Position numbers and translations under genes: made by a program. From contig NZ_CP104285.1 of NCBI RefSeq assembly GCF_025244905.1, forward strand, positions 4,216,001-4,280,000: DNA of 64,000 nt. Direction: 5' to 3'. Below, in pieces: positions 1 through 10,590 of this stretch (within the stretch, counting starts at the first letter, position 1; each line of letters opens with the position of its first letter). Origin of the DNA: Enterobacter mori (GTDB lineage: Bacteria; Pseudomonadota; Gammaproteobacteria; Enterobacterales; Enterobacteriaceae). The notes under the pieces were generated by a model, which was not told the origin of the DNA, did no database searches, and was given only the letters and a program-made list of their open reading frames with translations.

Positions 1-2
1 GC

Positions 3-1157
3 CGTAACACCTACTGGAAAGTGCGTCAGGCTGTCGAAACCGCAAAAGAGAGCCTGTACAGCTTCGACCAGCTCAAGACCAACAAAAGCGAGCCGCGTCG
101 CCCGCTGCGTAAAATGGTCTTTAACGTGCCCACCCGCCGCGAGCTGACCAGCGGCGAGCGCGCCATTCAGCACGGTCTGGCGATTGCCGCCGGTATTAAA
201 GCCGCTAAAGATCTCGGCAACATGCCGCCAAACATCTGTAACGCCGCATACCTGGCCTCTCAGGCGCGTCAGCTGGCGGATTCCTACAGCAAGAATGTTA
301 TCACTCGCGTCATCGGCGAACAGCAGATGAAAGAGCTGGGGATGCACTCTTACCTGGCGGTCGGCAACGGCTCGCAGAACGAATCCCTGATGTCGGTGAT
401 TGAGTACAAGGGTAACCCGTCCGAAGACGCGCGCCCGATCGTGCTGGTCGGTAAAGGCCTGACCTTCGACTCCGGCGGTATCTCCATCAAGCCAGCTGAA
501 GGCATGGACGAGATGAAGTACGACATGTGCGGTGCGGCGGCGGTATACGGCGTGATGCGCATGGTCGCAGAACTTCAGCTGCCGATTAACGTCATCGGCG
601 TGCTGGCGGGCTGTGAAAACATGCCTGGCGGTCGCGCTTACCGTCCGGGTGACGTGCTGACCACCATGTCCGGACAGACTGTTGAAGTGCTGAATACCGA
701 CGCCGAAGGCCGTCTGGTGCTGTGCGACGTGCTGACCTACGTTGAGCGCTTCGAACCTGAAGCGGTAATCGACGTGGCAACGCTGACCGGCGCCTGCGTG
801 ATTGCGCTAGGCCACCACATCACCGGCCTGATGTCGAACCACAACCCGCTGGCACACGAGCTTATCGGCGCGTCCGAACAGGCCGGTGACCGCGCGTGGC
901 GTCTGCCGCTGGGCGATGAGTTCCAGGAGCAGCTGGAGTCCAACTTTGCGGATATGGCGAACATCGGCGGTCGTCCTGGCGGTGCGATCACAGCGGGCTG
1001 CTTCCTGGCACGCTTCACCCGCAAGTACAACTGGGCGCACCTGGATATCGCGGGCACCGCATGGCGCTCCGGTAAAGCCAAAGGCGCAACCGGTCGTCCG
1101 GTCGCGCTGCTGTCGCAGTTCCTGCTTAATCGTGCGGGTTTTAACGGCGACGAGTGA
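3..1157 (+). CDS. pepA: Cytosol aminopeptidase A / leucyl aminopeptidase (5' end outside the window)
   Basis: Zinc/manganese leucine aminopeptidase of family M17, a hexameric cytosolic exopeptidase; in E. coli it also binds DNA in Xer recombination at cer and in carAB control. The frame is open from base 3, so only the C-terminal 384 codons are present, equal to about residue 120 onward of the usual 503-residue protein. The catalytic domain is complete: [11 protein letters not shown] carries metal-binding Lys and Asp, KYDMCGAAA another Asp, and [10 protein letters not shown] the Asp/Glu ligands and catalytic Arg. The gene ends in TGA and is followed by a REP pair, then holC. Identity is secure; the N-terminal domain cannot be judged. 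Confidence 0.97.
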   Translation, partial: RNTYWKVRQAVETAKESLYSFDQLKTNKSEPRRPLRKMVFNVPTRRELTSGERAIQHGLAIAAGIKAAKDLGNMPPNICNAAYLASQARQLADSYSKNVITRVIGEQQMKELGMHSYLAVGNGSQNESLMSVIEYKGNPSEDARPIVLVGKGLTFDSGGISIKPAEGMDEMKYDMCGAAAVYGVMRMVAELQLPINVIGVLAGCENMPGGRAYRPGDVLTTMSGQTVEVLNTDAEGRLVLCDVLTYVERFEPEAVIDVATLTGACVIALGHHITGLMSNHNPLAHELIGASEQAGDRAWRLPLGDEFQEQLESNFADMANIGGRPGGAITAGCFLARFTRKYNWAHLDIAGTAWRSGKAKGATGRPVALLSQFLLNRAGFNGDE

Positions 1158-1164
1158 TGAAAAA

Positions 1165-1241
1165 CGCCGGGTGGCGGCTTCGCCTTACCCGGCCTACAAC
1201 GTCACTCAACCGTAGGCTGGGTAAGCGAAGCGCCACCCGGC
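1165..1241. repeat. BIME: two inverted REP elements between pepA and holC
   Basis: Bases 1165-1197 read as a classic REP/PU unit (GCCGGGTGGCGGCTTCGCCT, then TACCCGGCCTAC). Bases 1212-1241 carry the inverted partner (GTAGGCTGGGTAAGCGAAGC, then GCCACCCGGC). Such pairs stabilise upstream mRNA 3' ends and bind DNA gyrase or IHF in enterobacteria. The holC ribosome-binding region lies just beyond. Confidence 0.9.
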
Positions 1242-1275
1242 TTTGCATTTAAATCCACGACAAGAAGCCCCATAT

Positions 1276-1719
1276 ATGAAGAATGCAACGTTCTACCTTC
1301 TGGACAACGACACCCATCAGGATGGCCTCAGCGCCGTCGAACAACTGGTGTGTGAAATTGCCGCAGAACGTTGGCGCGCAGGTAAACGCGTGTTGATTGC
1401 CTGTGAAGATGAGCAGCAGGCGATTCGCCTTGATGAAGCGCTGTGGGCCCGCCCGCCGGAGAGTTTTGTGCCGCATAACCTGTCGGGCGAAGGACCGCGC
1501 GGTGGCGCGCCGGTCGAAATTGCCTGGCCGCAGAAGCGCAACAGCAGCGCGCGCGATATTCTCATTAGCCTGCGGGTAGACTTTGCAGATTTTGCCACCG
1601 CTTTCACAGAAGTGGTAGACTTTGTCCCTTACGAAGAATCTTTGAAACAACTGGCGCGCGAACGCTATAAAGCGTACCGCCTGGCTGGTTTTAACCTGAA
1701 TACGGCAACCTGGAAATAA
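1276..1719 (+). CDS. holC: DNA polymerase III chi subunit
   Basis: Chi subunit of the DNA polymerase III clamp-loader complex. It bridges the psi subunit (HolD) to single-strand-binding protein on the lagging strand. The start at 1276 ([10 protein letters not shown]) gives 147 residues, the same length as in E. coli; an in-frame start at 1243 would add 11 residues that are not part of the family and lacks support. Typical sequences include [20 protein letters not shown] and WKR-type basic surface residues. The TAA stop shares one base with the valS ATG (TAATG), so the two genes are translationally coupled, as in E. coli. Confidence 0.97.
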   Translation: MKNATFYLLDNDTHQDGLSAVEQLVCEIAAERWRAGKRVLIACEDEQQAIRLDEALWARPPESFVPHNLSGEGPRGGAPVEIAWPQKRNSSARDILISLRVDFADFATAFTEVVDFVPYEESLKQLARERYKAYRLAGFNLNTATWK

Positions 1720-4574
1720 TGGAAAAGACATATAACCCACGCGATATCGAACAGCCGCTTTACGAGCACTGGGAACAGCAGGGCTATTTCAAGCCTAACG
1801 GCGACGAAAGCAAAGAGTCCTTCTGCATCATGATCCCGCCGCCGAACGTCACCGGCAGTTTGCATATGGGGCATGCTTTCCAGCAGACCATCATGGACAC
1901 CATGATCCGCTATCAGCGCATGCAGGGTAAAAACACCCTGTGGCAGGCGGGGACTGACCACGCGGGTATCGCGACCCAGATGGTGGTTGAGCGTAAAATT
2001 GCCGCTGAAGAAGGTAAAACCCGCCACGACTACGGTCGCGAGGCGTTCATCGACAAAATCTGGCAGTGGAAGGCAGAATCCGGCGGTACCATTACCCGTC
2101 AGATGCGCCGTCTCGGCAACTCCGTGGACTGGGAGCGTGAGCGCTTCACCATGGACGAAGGCCTTTCCAACGCCGTGAAAGAAGTCTTCGTGCGCCTGTA
2201 TAAAGAAGACCTGATTTACCGCGGCAAGCGCCTGGTAAACTGGGATCCGAAACTGCGCACCGCCATCTCTGACCTGGAAGTGGAAAACCGCGAGTCTAAA
2301 GGCTCCATGTGGCACATCCGCTATCCGCTGGCCGACGGCGCGAAAACAGCCGACGGTAAAGATTACCTGGTGGTCGCAACGACTCGTCCGGAAACCCTGC
2401 TGGGCGATACCGGCGTAGCCGTTAACCCGGAAGATCCGCGTTATAAAGATCTGATCGGCAAATTCGTGGTGCTGCCGCTGGTAAACCGCCGTATTCCGAT
2501 TGTGGGCGACGAACACGCCGACATGGAAAAAGGCACCGGCTGCGTAAAAATCACCCCGGCGCACGACTTCAACGACTACGAAGTCGGCCGTCGTCACGCC
2601 CTGCCGATGATCAACATTCTGACCTTCGACGGCGATATCCGTGAAAGCGCAGAAGTTTACGACACCAAAGGCGAAGAGTCTGACGTTTACTCCAGCGACA
2701 TCCCGGCTGAATTCCAGAAGCTGGAGCGCTTTGCCGCGCGTAAAGCCATCGTTGCTGCCGTCGACGCGCTCGGCCTGCTGGAAGAGATCAAGCCTCACGA
2801 CCTGACCGTGCCGTACGGCGACCGTGGCGGCGTGGTTATCGAACCCATGCTGACCGACCAGTGGTACGTCCGTGCCGACGTGCTGGCGAAACCGGCTGTG
2901 GAAGCAGTTGAGAACGGCAGCATCCAGTTCGTGCCGAAGCAATACGAAAACATGTACTTCTCCTGGATGCGCGATATTCAGGACTGGTGTATCTCACGTC
3001 AGCTGTGGTGGGGTCACCGTATTCCGGCATGGTACGACAACGACGGCAATGTCTACGTTGGCCGCACCGAAGACGAAGTGCGTCAGGAAAACAACCTGAG
3101 CGCTGACGTTGCCCTGCGTCAGGACGAAGACGTGCTGGACACCTGGTTCTCCTCCGCACTGTGGACCTTCTCCACGCTCGGCTGGCCAGAAAACACCGAC
3201 GCGCTGCGTCAGTTCCACCCAACCAGCGTGATGGTGTCCGGTTTCGACATTATCTTCTTCTGGATCGCCCGCATGATCATGATGACCATGCACTTCATCA
3301 AAGATGAAGACGGCAAGCCGCAGGTTCCGTTCCATACCGTCTACATGACCGGTCTGATCCGCGACGACGAAGGCCAGAAGATGTCCAAGTCCAAGGGCAA
3401 CGTTATCGACCCGCTGGACATGGTTGACGGTATCTCTCTGGAAGATCTGCTGGAAAAACGTACCGGCAACATGATGCAGCCGCAGCTGGCGGAGAAAATC
3501 CGCAAGCGCACCGAGAAGCAGTTCCCGAACGGGATCGAGTCTCACGGTACCGACGCCCTGCGCTTCACCCTGGCGGCGCTGGCCTCTACCGGCCGTGACA
3601 TCAACTGGGACATGAAGCGTCTGGAAGGTTACCGTAACTTCTGTAACAAGCTGTGGAACGCCAGCCGCTTCGTGTTGATGAACACCGAAGATCAGGACTG
3701 CGGCTTCAACGGCGGCGAGATGACCCTGTCGCTGGCGGACCGCTGGATCCTGGCGGAATTCAACCAGACGGTGAAAGCGTTCCGCGACGCGCTGGACAGC
3801 TACCGCTTCGATATCGCGGCGGGCATTCTGTACGAATTCACCTGGAACCAGTTCTGTGACTGGTATCTGGAGCTGGCGAAGCCGGTGATGAACGGCGGTT
3901 CTGAGGCGGAGCTGCGCGGCACGCGCAACACGCTGATTACCGTTCTGGAAGGTCTGCTGCGCCTGGCGCATCCGGTCATTCCATTTATCACCGAAACCAT
4001 CTGGCAGCGCGTGAAGGTGATTGCAGGCATCAACGCTGACACCATCATGCTGCAGCCGTTCCCGGAATTCGATGCGGCGAAGGTTGATGAAGCGGCGTCC
4101 GCGGACACCGAGTGGCTGAAACAGGCGATCGTTGCGGTACGTAACATCCGTGCTGAAATGAACATTGCCCCAGGCAAACCGCTGGAGCTACTGCTGCGCG
4201 GTTGCAGCGAGGCTGCTGTGCGTCGCGTCAGCGAGAACAACACCTTCCTCAAGACCATGGCGCGTCTGGAAAGCATCACCGTGCTGCCTGCTGATGAAAA
4301 AGGCCCGGTTTCCGTGACCAAAATCATCGACGGTGCCGAGCTGCTGATCCCAATGGCAGGCCTGATCGACAAAGACGCCGAGCTGGCGCGTCTGGCGAAA
4401 GAAGTGGCGAAAGTCGACGTGGAAATTGGCAAAATCGAAAGCAAACTGGCGAACGAAGGCTTTGTGGCCCGCGCGCCGGAAGCGGTCATCGCCAAAGAGC
4501 GTGAACGTCTGGTTGCTTTCGCCGATGCGAAGACCAAACTGATTGAGCAGCAGGCGGTTATTGCCGCCCTGTAA
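1719..4574 (+). CDS. valS: Valyl-tRNA synthetase
   Basis: Class I aminoacyl-tRNA synthetase that charges tRNA-Val and edits mischarged threonine. The length is 951 residues, the E. coli length. The class I HIGH motif appears as HMGH near residues 49-52 after PPPNVTGSL. The KMSKS loop is intact ([14 protein letters not shown], near residue 555). Between them lies the CP1 editing domain, containing [17 protein letters not shown]. The C-terminal end is the usual tRNA-binding coiled coil ([20 protein letters not shown]). It starts one base inside the holC stop codon and is followed by a strong inverted repeat. Confidence 0.98.
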   Translation: MEKTYNPRDIEQPLYEHWEQQGYFKPNGDESKESFCIMIPPPNVTGSLHMGHAFQQTIMDTMIRYQRMQGKNTLWQAGTDHAGIATQMVVERKIAAEEGKTRHDYGREAFIDKIWQWKAESGGTITRQMRRLGNSVDWERERFTMDEGLSNAVKEVFVRLYKEDLIYRGKRLVNWDPKLRTAISDLEVENRESKGSMWHIRYPLADGAKTADGKDYLVVATTRPETLLGDTGVAVNPEDPRYKDLIGKFVVLPLVNRRIPIVGDEHADMEKGTGCVKITPAHDFNDYEVGRRHALPMINILTFDGDIRESAEVYDTKGEESDVYSSDIPAEFQKLERFAARKAIVAAVDALGLLEEIKPHDLTVPYGDRGGVVIEPMLTDQWYVRADVLAKPAVEAVENGSIQFVPKQYENMYFSWMRDIQDWCISRQLWWGHRIPAWYDNDGNVYVGRTEDEVRQENNLSADVALRQDEDVLDTWFSSALWTFSTLGWPENTDALRQFHPTSVMVSGFDIIFFWIARMIMMTMHFIKDEDGKPQVPFHTVYMTGLIRDDEGQKMSKSKGNVIDPLDMVDGISLEDLLEKRTGNMMQPQLAEKIRKRTEKQFPNGIESHGTDALRFTLAALASTGRDINWDMKRLEGYRNFCNKLWNASRFVLMNTEDQDCGFNGGEMTLSLADRWILAEFNQTVKAFRDALDSYRFDIAAGILYEFTWNQFCDWYLELAKPVMNGGSEAELRGTRNTLITVLEGLLRLAHPVIPFITETIWQRVKVIAGINADTIMLQPFPEFDAAKVDEAASADTEWLKQAIVAVRNIRAEMNIAPGKPLELLLRGCSEAAVRRVSENNTFLKTMARLESITVLPADEKGPVSVTKIIDGAELLIPMAGLIDKDAELARLAKEVAKVDVEIGKIESKLANEGFVARAPEAVIAKERERLVAFADAKTKLIEQQAVIAAL

Positions 4575-4579
4575 TGCTT

Positions 4580-4611
4580 TTACCCCTTACGCTTCAGGGC
4601 GTAAGGGGTAA
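4580..4611. terminator. Perfect 13-bp inverted repeat after valS
   Basis: TTACCCCTTACGC at 4580-4592 pairs perfectly with GCGTAAGGGGTAA at 4599-4611 around a 6-base loop, 5 bases after the valS stop. The stem is followed by CCTTCCTG and not by a run of T, so it is not a textbook intrinsic terminator. It may terminate with help or protect the mRNA 3' end. Confidence 0.6.
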
Positions 4612-4697
4612 CCTTCCTGAAAACTCCTCGCTTGCACTCCCCTTTCTGCGGTGCTATTAACAGCAGTTGTGTGTCAATTTTTGTCATGAGTAATGCT

Positions 4698-5201
4698 ATG
4701 AGCGTGATTACCCCCGTCGCGACGACAATGCGTCGAATCACTGAGCAGGACAACCCGGCAATTGCCGCTGTTATCCGCACGGTTTCCGCCGAATATGGCC
4801 TGACAGCCGATAAAGGCTACACCGTGGCCGATCCTAATCTCGATGAGCTTTTCCATCTGTACAACCAGCCCGGCCATGCCTACTGGGTTATCGAGCAGAA
4901 TGGCAAGGTCGTGGGCGGCGGCGGCGTAGCACCACTGAGCTGCAGCGAGCCGGATATTTGTGAGCTGCAGAAAATGTATTTTCTGCCGTCGGTTCGCGGA
5001 CAGGGTCTGGCGAAAAAGCTGGCGCTGGTCGCCCTGGAACACGCGCGCACCCAAGGTTTCAAACGCTGTTACCTCGAAACCACCGCCTTCCTCAAAGAGG
5101 CCATCGGTCTGTATGAGCATCTCGGCTTTGAGCATATCGATGCACCGCTGGGCTGTACCGGCCACGTTGATTGCGAAGTCAGAATGCTGAAAAGTCTGTA
5201 A
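4698..5201 (+). CDS. yjgM: GNAT-family N-acetyltransferase YjgM
   Basis: Putative cytosolic acetyl-CoA-dependent N-acetyltransferase; the substrate is not known to me. The acetyl-CoA-binding signature is present as [21 protein letters not shown] (the R/Q-x-x-G-x-G/A type), followed by YEHLGFE near the C-terminus. The ATG at 4698 is chosen because it gives 167 residues, the length of E. coli YjgM, and has GAG 7 bases upstream. ATG 4686 and ATG 4632 are also in frame but lack a ribosome-binding site. In E. coli yjgM also follows valS, separated by yjgN, which is absent here. Confidence 0.88.
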   Translation: MSVITPVATTMRRITEQDNPAIAAVIRTVSAEYGLTADKGYTVADPNLDELFHLYNQPGHAYWVIEQNGKVVGGGGVAPLSCSEPDICELQKMYFLPSVRGQGLAKKLALVALEHARTQGFKRCYLETTAFLKEAIGLYEHLGFEHIDAPLGCTGHVDCEVRMLKSL

Positions 5202-5284
5202 TTTTCGTTCCTGCCCTCTTCTGTTAAGCGGCTGTAAACTGAATGCTCTACACTCTCAGTTCACACCATAACGGGGGAAACACG

Positions 5285-6304
5285 ATGTCAAAGATAAAAA
5301 GCTACGCCGCACCGCAGGCGGGTGCAGAACTTGAGCTGTACGAGTACGATGCGGGCGAACTAAAAGCAGAAGACGTCGAAGTACAGGTTGATTACTGCGG
5401 GATCTGCCACTCGGATCTCTCGATGATCGACAACGAATGGGGCTTCTCGAGCTATCCGCTGGTTGCCGGGCACGAAGTCATTGGCCGCGTCGTGGCGCTC
5501 GGTAGCGCCGCACAGGACAAAGGGCTGAAAGTGGGCCAGCGCGTAGGCATTGGCTGGACGGCACGTAGCTGCGGTCACTGCGATGCCTGTATCAGCGGCA
5601 ACCAGATCAACTGCCTCGAAGGCGCAACGCCAACCATTCTTAACAAAGGCGGTTTCGCCGACAAGCTGCGCGCCGACTGGCAATGGGTCATCCCGCTGCC
5701 GGACAGCATTGATATCGAATCCGCCGGTCCGCTGCTGTGTGGCGGTATCACCGTTTTCAAACCGCTGCTGATGCATCATATCACCGCTACCAGTCGTGTG
5801 GGCGTGATCGGTATTGGTGGTCTGGGCCATATCGCCATCAAACTGCTGCATGCGATGGGCTGCGAAGTGACGGCATTCAGTTCTAACCCGGCGAAAGAGA
5901 AAGAAGTGCTGGCGATGGGTGCGGATAAAGTGGTGAACAGCCGCGATCCGCAAGCGCTGAACGCGCTGGCGGGTCAGTTTGATCTGATCATCAACACCGT
6001 GAACGTCGATCTCGACTGGCAGCCGTACTTTGAAGCGCTGGCCTACGGCGGGAACTTCCACACCGTGGGAGCGGTGATGAAGCCGCTGCCGGTTCCGGCG
6101 TTTACCCTGATCGGTGGGGATCGCAGCGTGTCAGGCTCCGCGACCGGTACGCCGTTTGAGTTGCGCAAGCTGATGAAGTTTGCCGGACGCACCAAAGTGG
6201 CGCCGACAACCGAGCTGTATCCGATGTCGAAAATCAACGAAGCGATCCAGCACGTGCGCGACGGCAAAGCCCGCTACCGCGTGGTGTTGAAAGCGGATTT
6301 TTGA
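5285..6304 (+). CDS. ahr: NADPH-dependent aldehyde reductase (zinc alcohol dehydrogenase family)
   Basis: Medium-chain zinc alcohol dehydrogenase; E. coli Ahr (YjgB) reduces a broad range of aldehydes with NADPH. The length is 339 residues from ATG 5285, as in E. coli. Catalytic zinc ligands are in CGICHSD and GHEVIG. The structural zinc loop has four cysteines ([16 protein letters not shown]). The nucleotide fold reads [25 protein letters not shown] before the ATG supplies the ribosome-binding site. The partner gene downstream is a dihydroxyacetone kinase on the opposite strand, separated by a REP pair. In E. coli K-12 ahr lies beside the idn genes, which are not seen here. Confidence 0.93.
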   Translation: MSKIKSYAAPQAGAELELYEYDAGELKAEDVEVQVDYCGICHSDLSMIDNEWGFSSYPLVAGHEVIGRVVALGSAAQDKGLKVGQRVGIGWTARSCGHCDACISGNQINCLEGATPTILNKGGFADKLRADWQWVIPLPDSIDIESAGPLLCGGITVFKPLLMHHITATSRVGVIGIGGLGHIAIKLLHAMGCEVTAFSSNPAKEKEVLAMGADKVVNSRDPQALNALAGQFDLIINTVNVDLDWQPYFEALAYGGNFHTVGAVMKPLPVPAFTLIGGDRSVSGSATGTPFELRKLMKFAGRTKVAPTTELYPMSKINEAIQHVRDGKARYRVVLKADF

Positions 6305-6313
6305 TGTGACAGT

Positions 6314-6383
6314 GCCGGGTGGCCGCTTCGCCTTACCCGGCCTACTCGATCCTGTAGGCCCGGTAAGCGCAGCGCCACCGGGC
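6314..6383. repeat. BIME between the convergent ahr and dhaK genes
   Basis: Two inverted REP units, 6314-6345 (GCCGGGTGGCCGCTTCGCCT...) and 6354-6383 (GTAGGCCCGGTAAGCGCAGC...), fill the 87-bp gap between two convergent stop codons. This is the usual position for such elements. Confidence 0.9.
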
Positions 6384-6391
6384 GATTTTAA

Positions 6392-8029
6392 CTACTGCAC
6401 CAGTGTTTTAAACACCTCTGCCACCGCGACCGCCCCCGGATCCATTACGCCGTCCAGATTCTCTTTATTCACATACGACGAGCGCCCCGCGCCCGCTTTC
6501 ATCATCTTCGCAGTCGCTTCAGCCCCCTGCTGTGCGGCCTTCGCCGCTGCTTCGATATCGCCTTTCTGCAACGCCTCCAGCGCTGGCTGCAGCGCGTCGA
6601 TCAGCGTGCGATCGCCAAGATCTGCCCCACCGTACTGCTTCATCTGCGCCAGCCCGCTGAGCAATGCCTCCGGTAGCGGCTGTCCATCATGAAGCTTTTG
6701 TCCGGCCGCCGTGAAGAAGATCGACATTAACACGCCGCTCGATCCACCCATCACCGTCGCCAGCCGCTCGCCCACCAGCAGCAGCAGCGTCGACACGTCG
6801 TTCAGCGGAAGTTTGTGCTCCTCCAGACGCTGCGCAACATCCCGCGCGCCTTGCGCAAAGGTGGAGCCCGTATCACCGTCGCCCACTTTCGCATCCAGCG
6901 CGTTCAGGCGATTTTCAAGCTCGATCAGTGTCCCGGTTACCGAGGAGATATACGCACCCACCCGCGGGTTTTCCGACGGGGTGTATTCCACGCGATCGTG
7001 GATGGCGCTATGCGCCACGGTACGTAAAGGTGCGAACGGCACGGGCTTCTGCCAGCCCAGCGTCTCGACCTCGGCGTGAATCGCCTTTTCGAAAAAATCG
7101 TTGAGCTTCAGCAGCGTCAGAGAAAAGCCTTTCATGTCCAGCGCGCTCACCAGCGGTGCCGGACCAATCAGATACGCAATGTTCTCTTTCAGCGCCGAAT
7201 GCGCCAGCTCTTTGGTCAGCAACGCCATTTCGAGCGCCGAGACGCCGCCGAGGTTGTTAATCAGCACTGCAAAGCGTCCTTCGCCCGCCTGCGCTTTGAG
7301 CGGTGTCACCAGCGTGTCGATAATCGCTTTGCTGTTTTGCGTATCCACCACGGACGCTCCCGGCTCACCGTGAATTCCGAGGCCCAGCTCGACATGGCCT
7401 TGCTTAATGCGCCCTTCTTCCTCGTCGCTGCCCGGTAGGTTGCACGTTTGCATCGCAACGCCCAGGCTCCAGAGGTTGTCGCAGGCCTGTTGCGCAATAT
7501 CCCGCACCTCACTCAACGATTTCCCGTGCTCCGCCGCATAGCCCGCAACCTTATGCACCAGCGCCGTACCTGCTATACCGCGCGGCTGCTTGTTGTCCGG
7601 CAGCGCGATATCGTCCGCCACAATCACCATCTCCACCTTCAGGCCGTAGCGCTTGGCCTTTTCTGCCGCCAGGCCAAAGTTCAGGCGATCACCGGTGTAG
7701 TTTTTGACGATCAGCAGGCAGCCGCGATCGCCCGTGACCGCCACAATCGCATTCAACACCGCATCCACGCTCGGCGAGGCAAACAGATCGCCGCATACCG
7801 CCGCCGTGAGCATCCCTTTTCCAACAAACCCGGCGTGCGCCGGTTCGTGGCCGGAACCCCCACCGGAGATCACCGCCACGCGGCTTTTATCCCAGTCACC
7901 GCGCGCCACAATACGAATAGCGGGATCAACATCAAGCTTGACGAGGTTTCCGTGCGGAGCAGAAATGAGAATACCTTCGATGGCGTCATTGACCAGCTGT
8001 TTACGATCGTTAAAGAAGAATCTGGACAT
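6392..8029 (-). CDS. dhaK: ATP-dependent dihydroxyacetone kinase (fused DhaK-DhaL)
   Basis: Phosphorylates dihydroxyacetone, and often glyceraldehyde, with ATP in the cytosol. It is a single chain of 545 residues from ATG 8029, close to the Citrobacter freundii enzyme (552), and unlike the PTS-dependent DhaK/DhaL/DhaM of E. coli K-12. The N-terminal DhaK domain has GGGSGHEP and the substrate-linking histidine in GLGIHGEPG (His220, the number known for Citrobacter). The C-terminal DhaL domain has DAKVGDGDTGSTF, whose aspartates bind Mg-ATP, and GGSSGVLMSIFF. GGAAAG lies before the ATG; a longer in-frame extension to 8110 is not supported. No glycerol dehydrogenase or dha regulator lies next to it, so its pathway here is uncertain. 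Confidence 0.93.
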   Translation of the reverse strand: MSRFFFNDRKQLVNDAIEGILISAPHGNLVKLDVDPAIRIVARGDWDKSRVAVISGGGSGHEPAHAGFVGKGMLTAAVCGDLFASPSVDAVLNAIVAVTGDRGCLLIVKNYTGDRLNFGLAAEKAKRYGLKVEMVIVADDIALPDNKQPRGIAGTALVHKVAGYAAEHGKSLSEVRDIAQQACDNLWSLGVAMQTCNLPGSDEEEGRIKQGHVELGLGIHGEPGASVVDTQNSKAIIDTLVTPLKAQAGEGRFAVLINNLGGVSALEMALLTKELAHSALKENIAYLIGPAPLVSALDMKGFSLTLLKLNDFFEKAIHAEVETLGWQKPVPFAPLRTVAHSAIHDRVEYTPSENPRVGAYISSVTGTLIELENRLNALDAKVGDGDTGSTFAQGARDVAQRLEEHKLPLNDVSTLLLLVGERLATVMGGSSGVLMSIFFTAAGQKLHDGQPLPEALLSGLAQMKQYGGADLGDRTLIDALQPALEALQKGDIEAAAKAAQQGAEATAKMMKAGAGRSSYVNKENLDGVMDPGAVAVAEVFKTLVQ

Positions 8030-8166
8030 AGCTTTCCAAAATGTTGTGAACCGTATGCAAAAGCATAGTCCGCGCTGGATAATGCGCCGCAAAGTCAGGA
8101 ATTTACTCAACCAAATTGCGGCCAGGTTGCCTATACTCCACCCAGGACAAAGAGAGGAAGCGCATC

Positions 8167-9669
8167 ATGAGTACACCATTGTTAATTGCCCGGACGCTGG
8201 AAAAAGAGCTGTATTTACTGCCCGCGATGACGAACCGCCACGGTCTGATCACCGGGGCGACCGGGACGGGGAAAACCGTCACCCTGCAAAAGCTGGCGGA
8301 GTCGCTTTCGGAGATTGGCGTACCGGTCTTTATGGCTGACGTGAAAGGCGATTTAACCGGTGTGGCTCAGGAAGGGACAGCCTCTGAAAAACTGCTCGAA
8401 CGGCTAAAGAATATTGGCATCACGGACTGGACGCCGCATAACAATCCTGTGGTGGTGTGGGATATCTTTGGTGAGAAAGGCCACCCGGTGCGTGCCACCG
8501 TCTCCGATCTCGGCCCGCTGCTGCTGGCCCGTCTGCTTAACCTCAACGATGTACAGTCCGGCGTGCTGAACATTATCTTCCGCATTGCCGATGACCAGGG
8601 GCTACTGCTGCTTGATTTTAAAGATCTGCGCGCCATTACCCAGTACATCGGCGATAACGCCAAATCCTTCCAGAACCAGTACGGCAATATCAGCAGCGCG
8701 TCGGTGGGCGCCATTCAGCGTGGGTTGCTGACCCTGGAGCAACAGGGTGCCGAGCACTTCTTCGGCGAGCCGATGCTGGATATCAAAGACTGGATGCGCA
8801 CCGACAGCAACGGCAAAGGCATCATTAACATTCTGAGCTCAGAGAAGCTCTACCAGATGCCAAAGCTCTACGCCGCCAGCCTGCTGTGGATGCTCTCCGA
8901 ACTGTACGAGCAGTTACCCGAAGCGGGCGATCTGGAAAAACCGAAGCTGGTCTTCTTCTTTGACGAAGCGCACCTGCTGTTTAACGACGCGCCGCAGGTG
9001 CTGCTGGATAAGATTGAACAGGTCATTCGCCTGATCCGCTCCAAAGGCGTTGGCGTCTGGTTTGTGTCGCAAAACCCGTCGGATATCCCGGATAACGTGC
9101 TCGGTCAGTTGGGTAACCGCGTGCAGCACGCCCTGCGCGCCTTTACGCCAAAAGATCAGAAAGCAGTAAAAGCCGCCGCGCAAACCATGCGCGCCAATCC
9201 GGCCTTTGATACCGAAGCGGCGATTCAGGCGTTAGGCACCGGTGAAGCGCTGGTCTCGTTCCTGGATGCGAAGGGCAGCCCGTCCGTGGTGGAACGCGCT
9301 ATGGTGATCGCGCCCTGCTCGCGCATGGGGCCGGTTACCGACGATGAACGCAACGGCCTGATTAACCACTCTCCGGTTTACGGGAAGTACGAAGACGAGG
9401 TGGATCGCGAGTCCGCGTTCGAGATGCTGCAAAAAGGGGTACAGGCGACAACGGAATCGCAGGATGCGCCTGCCGCTAAAGGGCAGTCTGTCGCCGTGGA
9501 TGACGGTATTCTCGGCGGGCTCAAAGACATCCTGTTCGGCAGCACCGGGCCGCGCGGCGGCAAGCGCGACGGCGTGGTACAAACCATGGCGAAAAGCGCC
9601 GCGCGACAGGTCACCAATCAGATAGTGCGCGGCATGCTGGGAAGCCTGTTAGGCGGCCGTCGCCGGTAG
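8167..9669 (+). CDS. yjgR: HerA/FtsK-type P-loop ATPase YjgR
   Basis: Conserved helicase-like ATPase (DUF853 family) of unknown physiological role. It is 500 residues from ATG 8167, the E. coli length, with GAGGAAG upstream. Walker A is [10 protein letters not shown] (residues about 27-36) and Walker B is [20 protein letters not shown] is a sensor-like segment, and a basic C-terminal tail ends GGRRR. It is divergent from dhaK; a possible -10 TATACT sits at 8132-8137. Its 3' end overlaps the convergent yhcC by 21 bp. A link to DNA or to membrane translocation is only inference from the fold. Confidence 0.9.
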   Translation: MSTPLLIARTLEKELYLLPAMTNRHGLITGATGTGKTVTLQKLAESLSEIGVPVFMADVKGDLTGVAQEGTASEKLLERLKNIGITDWTPHNNPVVVWDIFGEKGHPVRATVSDLGPLLLARLLNLNDVQSGVLNIIFRIADDQGLLLLDFKDLRAITQYIGDNAKSFQNQYGNISSASVGAIQRGLLTLEQQGAEHFFGEPMLDIKDWMRTDSNGKGIINILSSEKLYQMPKLYAASLLWMLSELYEQLPEAGDLEKPKLVFFFDEAHLLFNDAPQVLLDKIEQVIRLIRSKGVGVWFVSQNPSDIPDNVLGQLGNRVQHALRAFTPKDQKAVKAAAQTMRANPAFDTEAAIQALGTGEALVSFLDAKGSPSVVERAMVIAPCSRMGPVTDDERNGLINHSPVYGKYEDEVDRESAFEMLQKGVQATTESQDAPAAKGQSVAVDDGILGGLKDILFGSTGPRGGKRDGVVQTMAKSAARQVTNQIVRGMLGSLLGGRRR

Positions 9670-10590
9670 ACGGGGGATCCACGGTCGGCCAAGCGCCGAC
9701 CCCTGTACGCCGTTCTCCTGCAGATAGCGGTCGATTTCCACCATCCCCGTCCAGCGGTTCTCACACCATAGCGGTGCCAGAAGCGTTGGACGGCGGGCGC
9801 TGGCGGAGATGCGGTGGTAGACAATTTCCGGCGGCGTGTGGCGAATCATCTCCCCTGCCGTCACCGTATAGTCGTCGAGTTCAATACTGCTTAACCGCCC
9901 TGCTTCCCAGGCTTTCGCCATAATGCTTCCCGTAACGATATGCAGCGGATGCAGCTTTATGCCGTCCACGCCGGTCTCAACCACCTTTTCCAGCGTTTCA
10001 AGGCCATGCTGTTGACCTTCGCCGGGTAACCCAACAATCAGGTGCGAACAGACCTTCAGCCCGCGCTCACGGGCCAGGCGCGTGGTGCGCTGGTAGCAGG
10101 CGAAATCATGGCCACGGTTAATACGGTGCAGGGTTTTGTCGTGCGCGGTTTGCAAGCCCAGCTCCAGCCAGATCTCGTAGCCTTGTTCTTTGTACTCGCT
10201 GAGCAGGTCCAGCACCGCGTCCGGCACGCAGTCCGGGCGCGTCCCCACGCACAGCCCAACGATGTTAGCCTGGCTGACGGCCTGCTGATACATAGAGCGC
10301 AGCACCTGCACCTCTGCCCACGTGCTGGTGTAGGCCTGGAAATAGGCCAGATACTGTTTCGCGCGGTTCACCAGGCTGGCCTGATGGGCGAGCTGTTCAG
10401 CGATAGAGTGATGCTGCTGGGTTTCGTCAGCAAAGGACGCAACGTTACAGAAGGTGCAGCCGCCGCGCCCGATGGTGCCATCGCGATTCGGGCAGCTAAA
10501 CCCGCCGTGCAGCGTCAGCTTATGAACCTTTTGCCCGTACCGCTGCAAAAGATCCCCACCAAACATATTGACTAATTTCTGTAACTGCAT
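9649..10590 (-). CDS. yhcC: Radical SAM family protein YhcC
   Basis: Predicted radical S-adenosylmethionine enzyme, reaction not known to me. The cluster-binding cysteines are in [17 protein letters not shown] near the N-terminus (a spaced C-x9-C-x2-C form). The start ATG at 10590 ([10 protein letters not shown]) gives 313 residues against about 309 in E. coli. The extra in-frame 14 codons to 10632 are not family sequence. The last residues (PRLPATAA) differ from what I recall for E. coli and lie over the yjgR tail, which fits a changed 3' end at a rearrangement junction. In E. coli it is also divergent from gltB. Confidence 0.9.
   Translation of the reverse strand: MQLQKLVNMFGGDLLQRYGQKVHKLTLHGGFSCPNRDGTIGRGGCTFCNVASFADETQQHHSIAEQLAHQASLVNRAKQYLAYFQAYTSTWAEVQVLRSMYQQAVSQANIVGLCVGTRPDCVPDAVLDLLSEYKEQGYEIWLELGLQTAHDKTLHRINRGHDFACYQRTTRLARERGLKVCSHLIVGLPGEGQQHGLETLEKVVETGVDGIKLHPLHIVTGSIMAKAWEAGRLSSIELDDYTVTAGEMIRHTPPEIVYHRISASARRPTLLAPLWCENRWTGMVEIDRYLQENGVQGSALGRPWIPRLPATAA

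Noticed and set aside
1665..2942. A 425-codon open frame on the minus strand opposite valS
   Set aside because: It mirrors the codon pattern of the well-supported valS gene and has no recognisable domain or ribosome-binding site; similar long antisense frames lie opposite gltB, gltD, accC and rng and are treated the same way.
5285..9669. Genomic island carrying ahr, dhaK and yjgR
   Set aside because: No tRNA, integrase, direct repeats or clear change in base composition; REP elements and codon use look like the surrounding chromosome.
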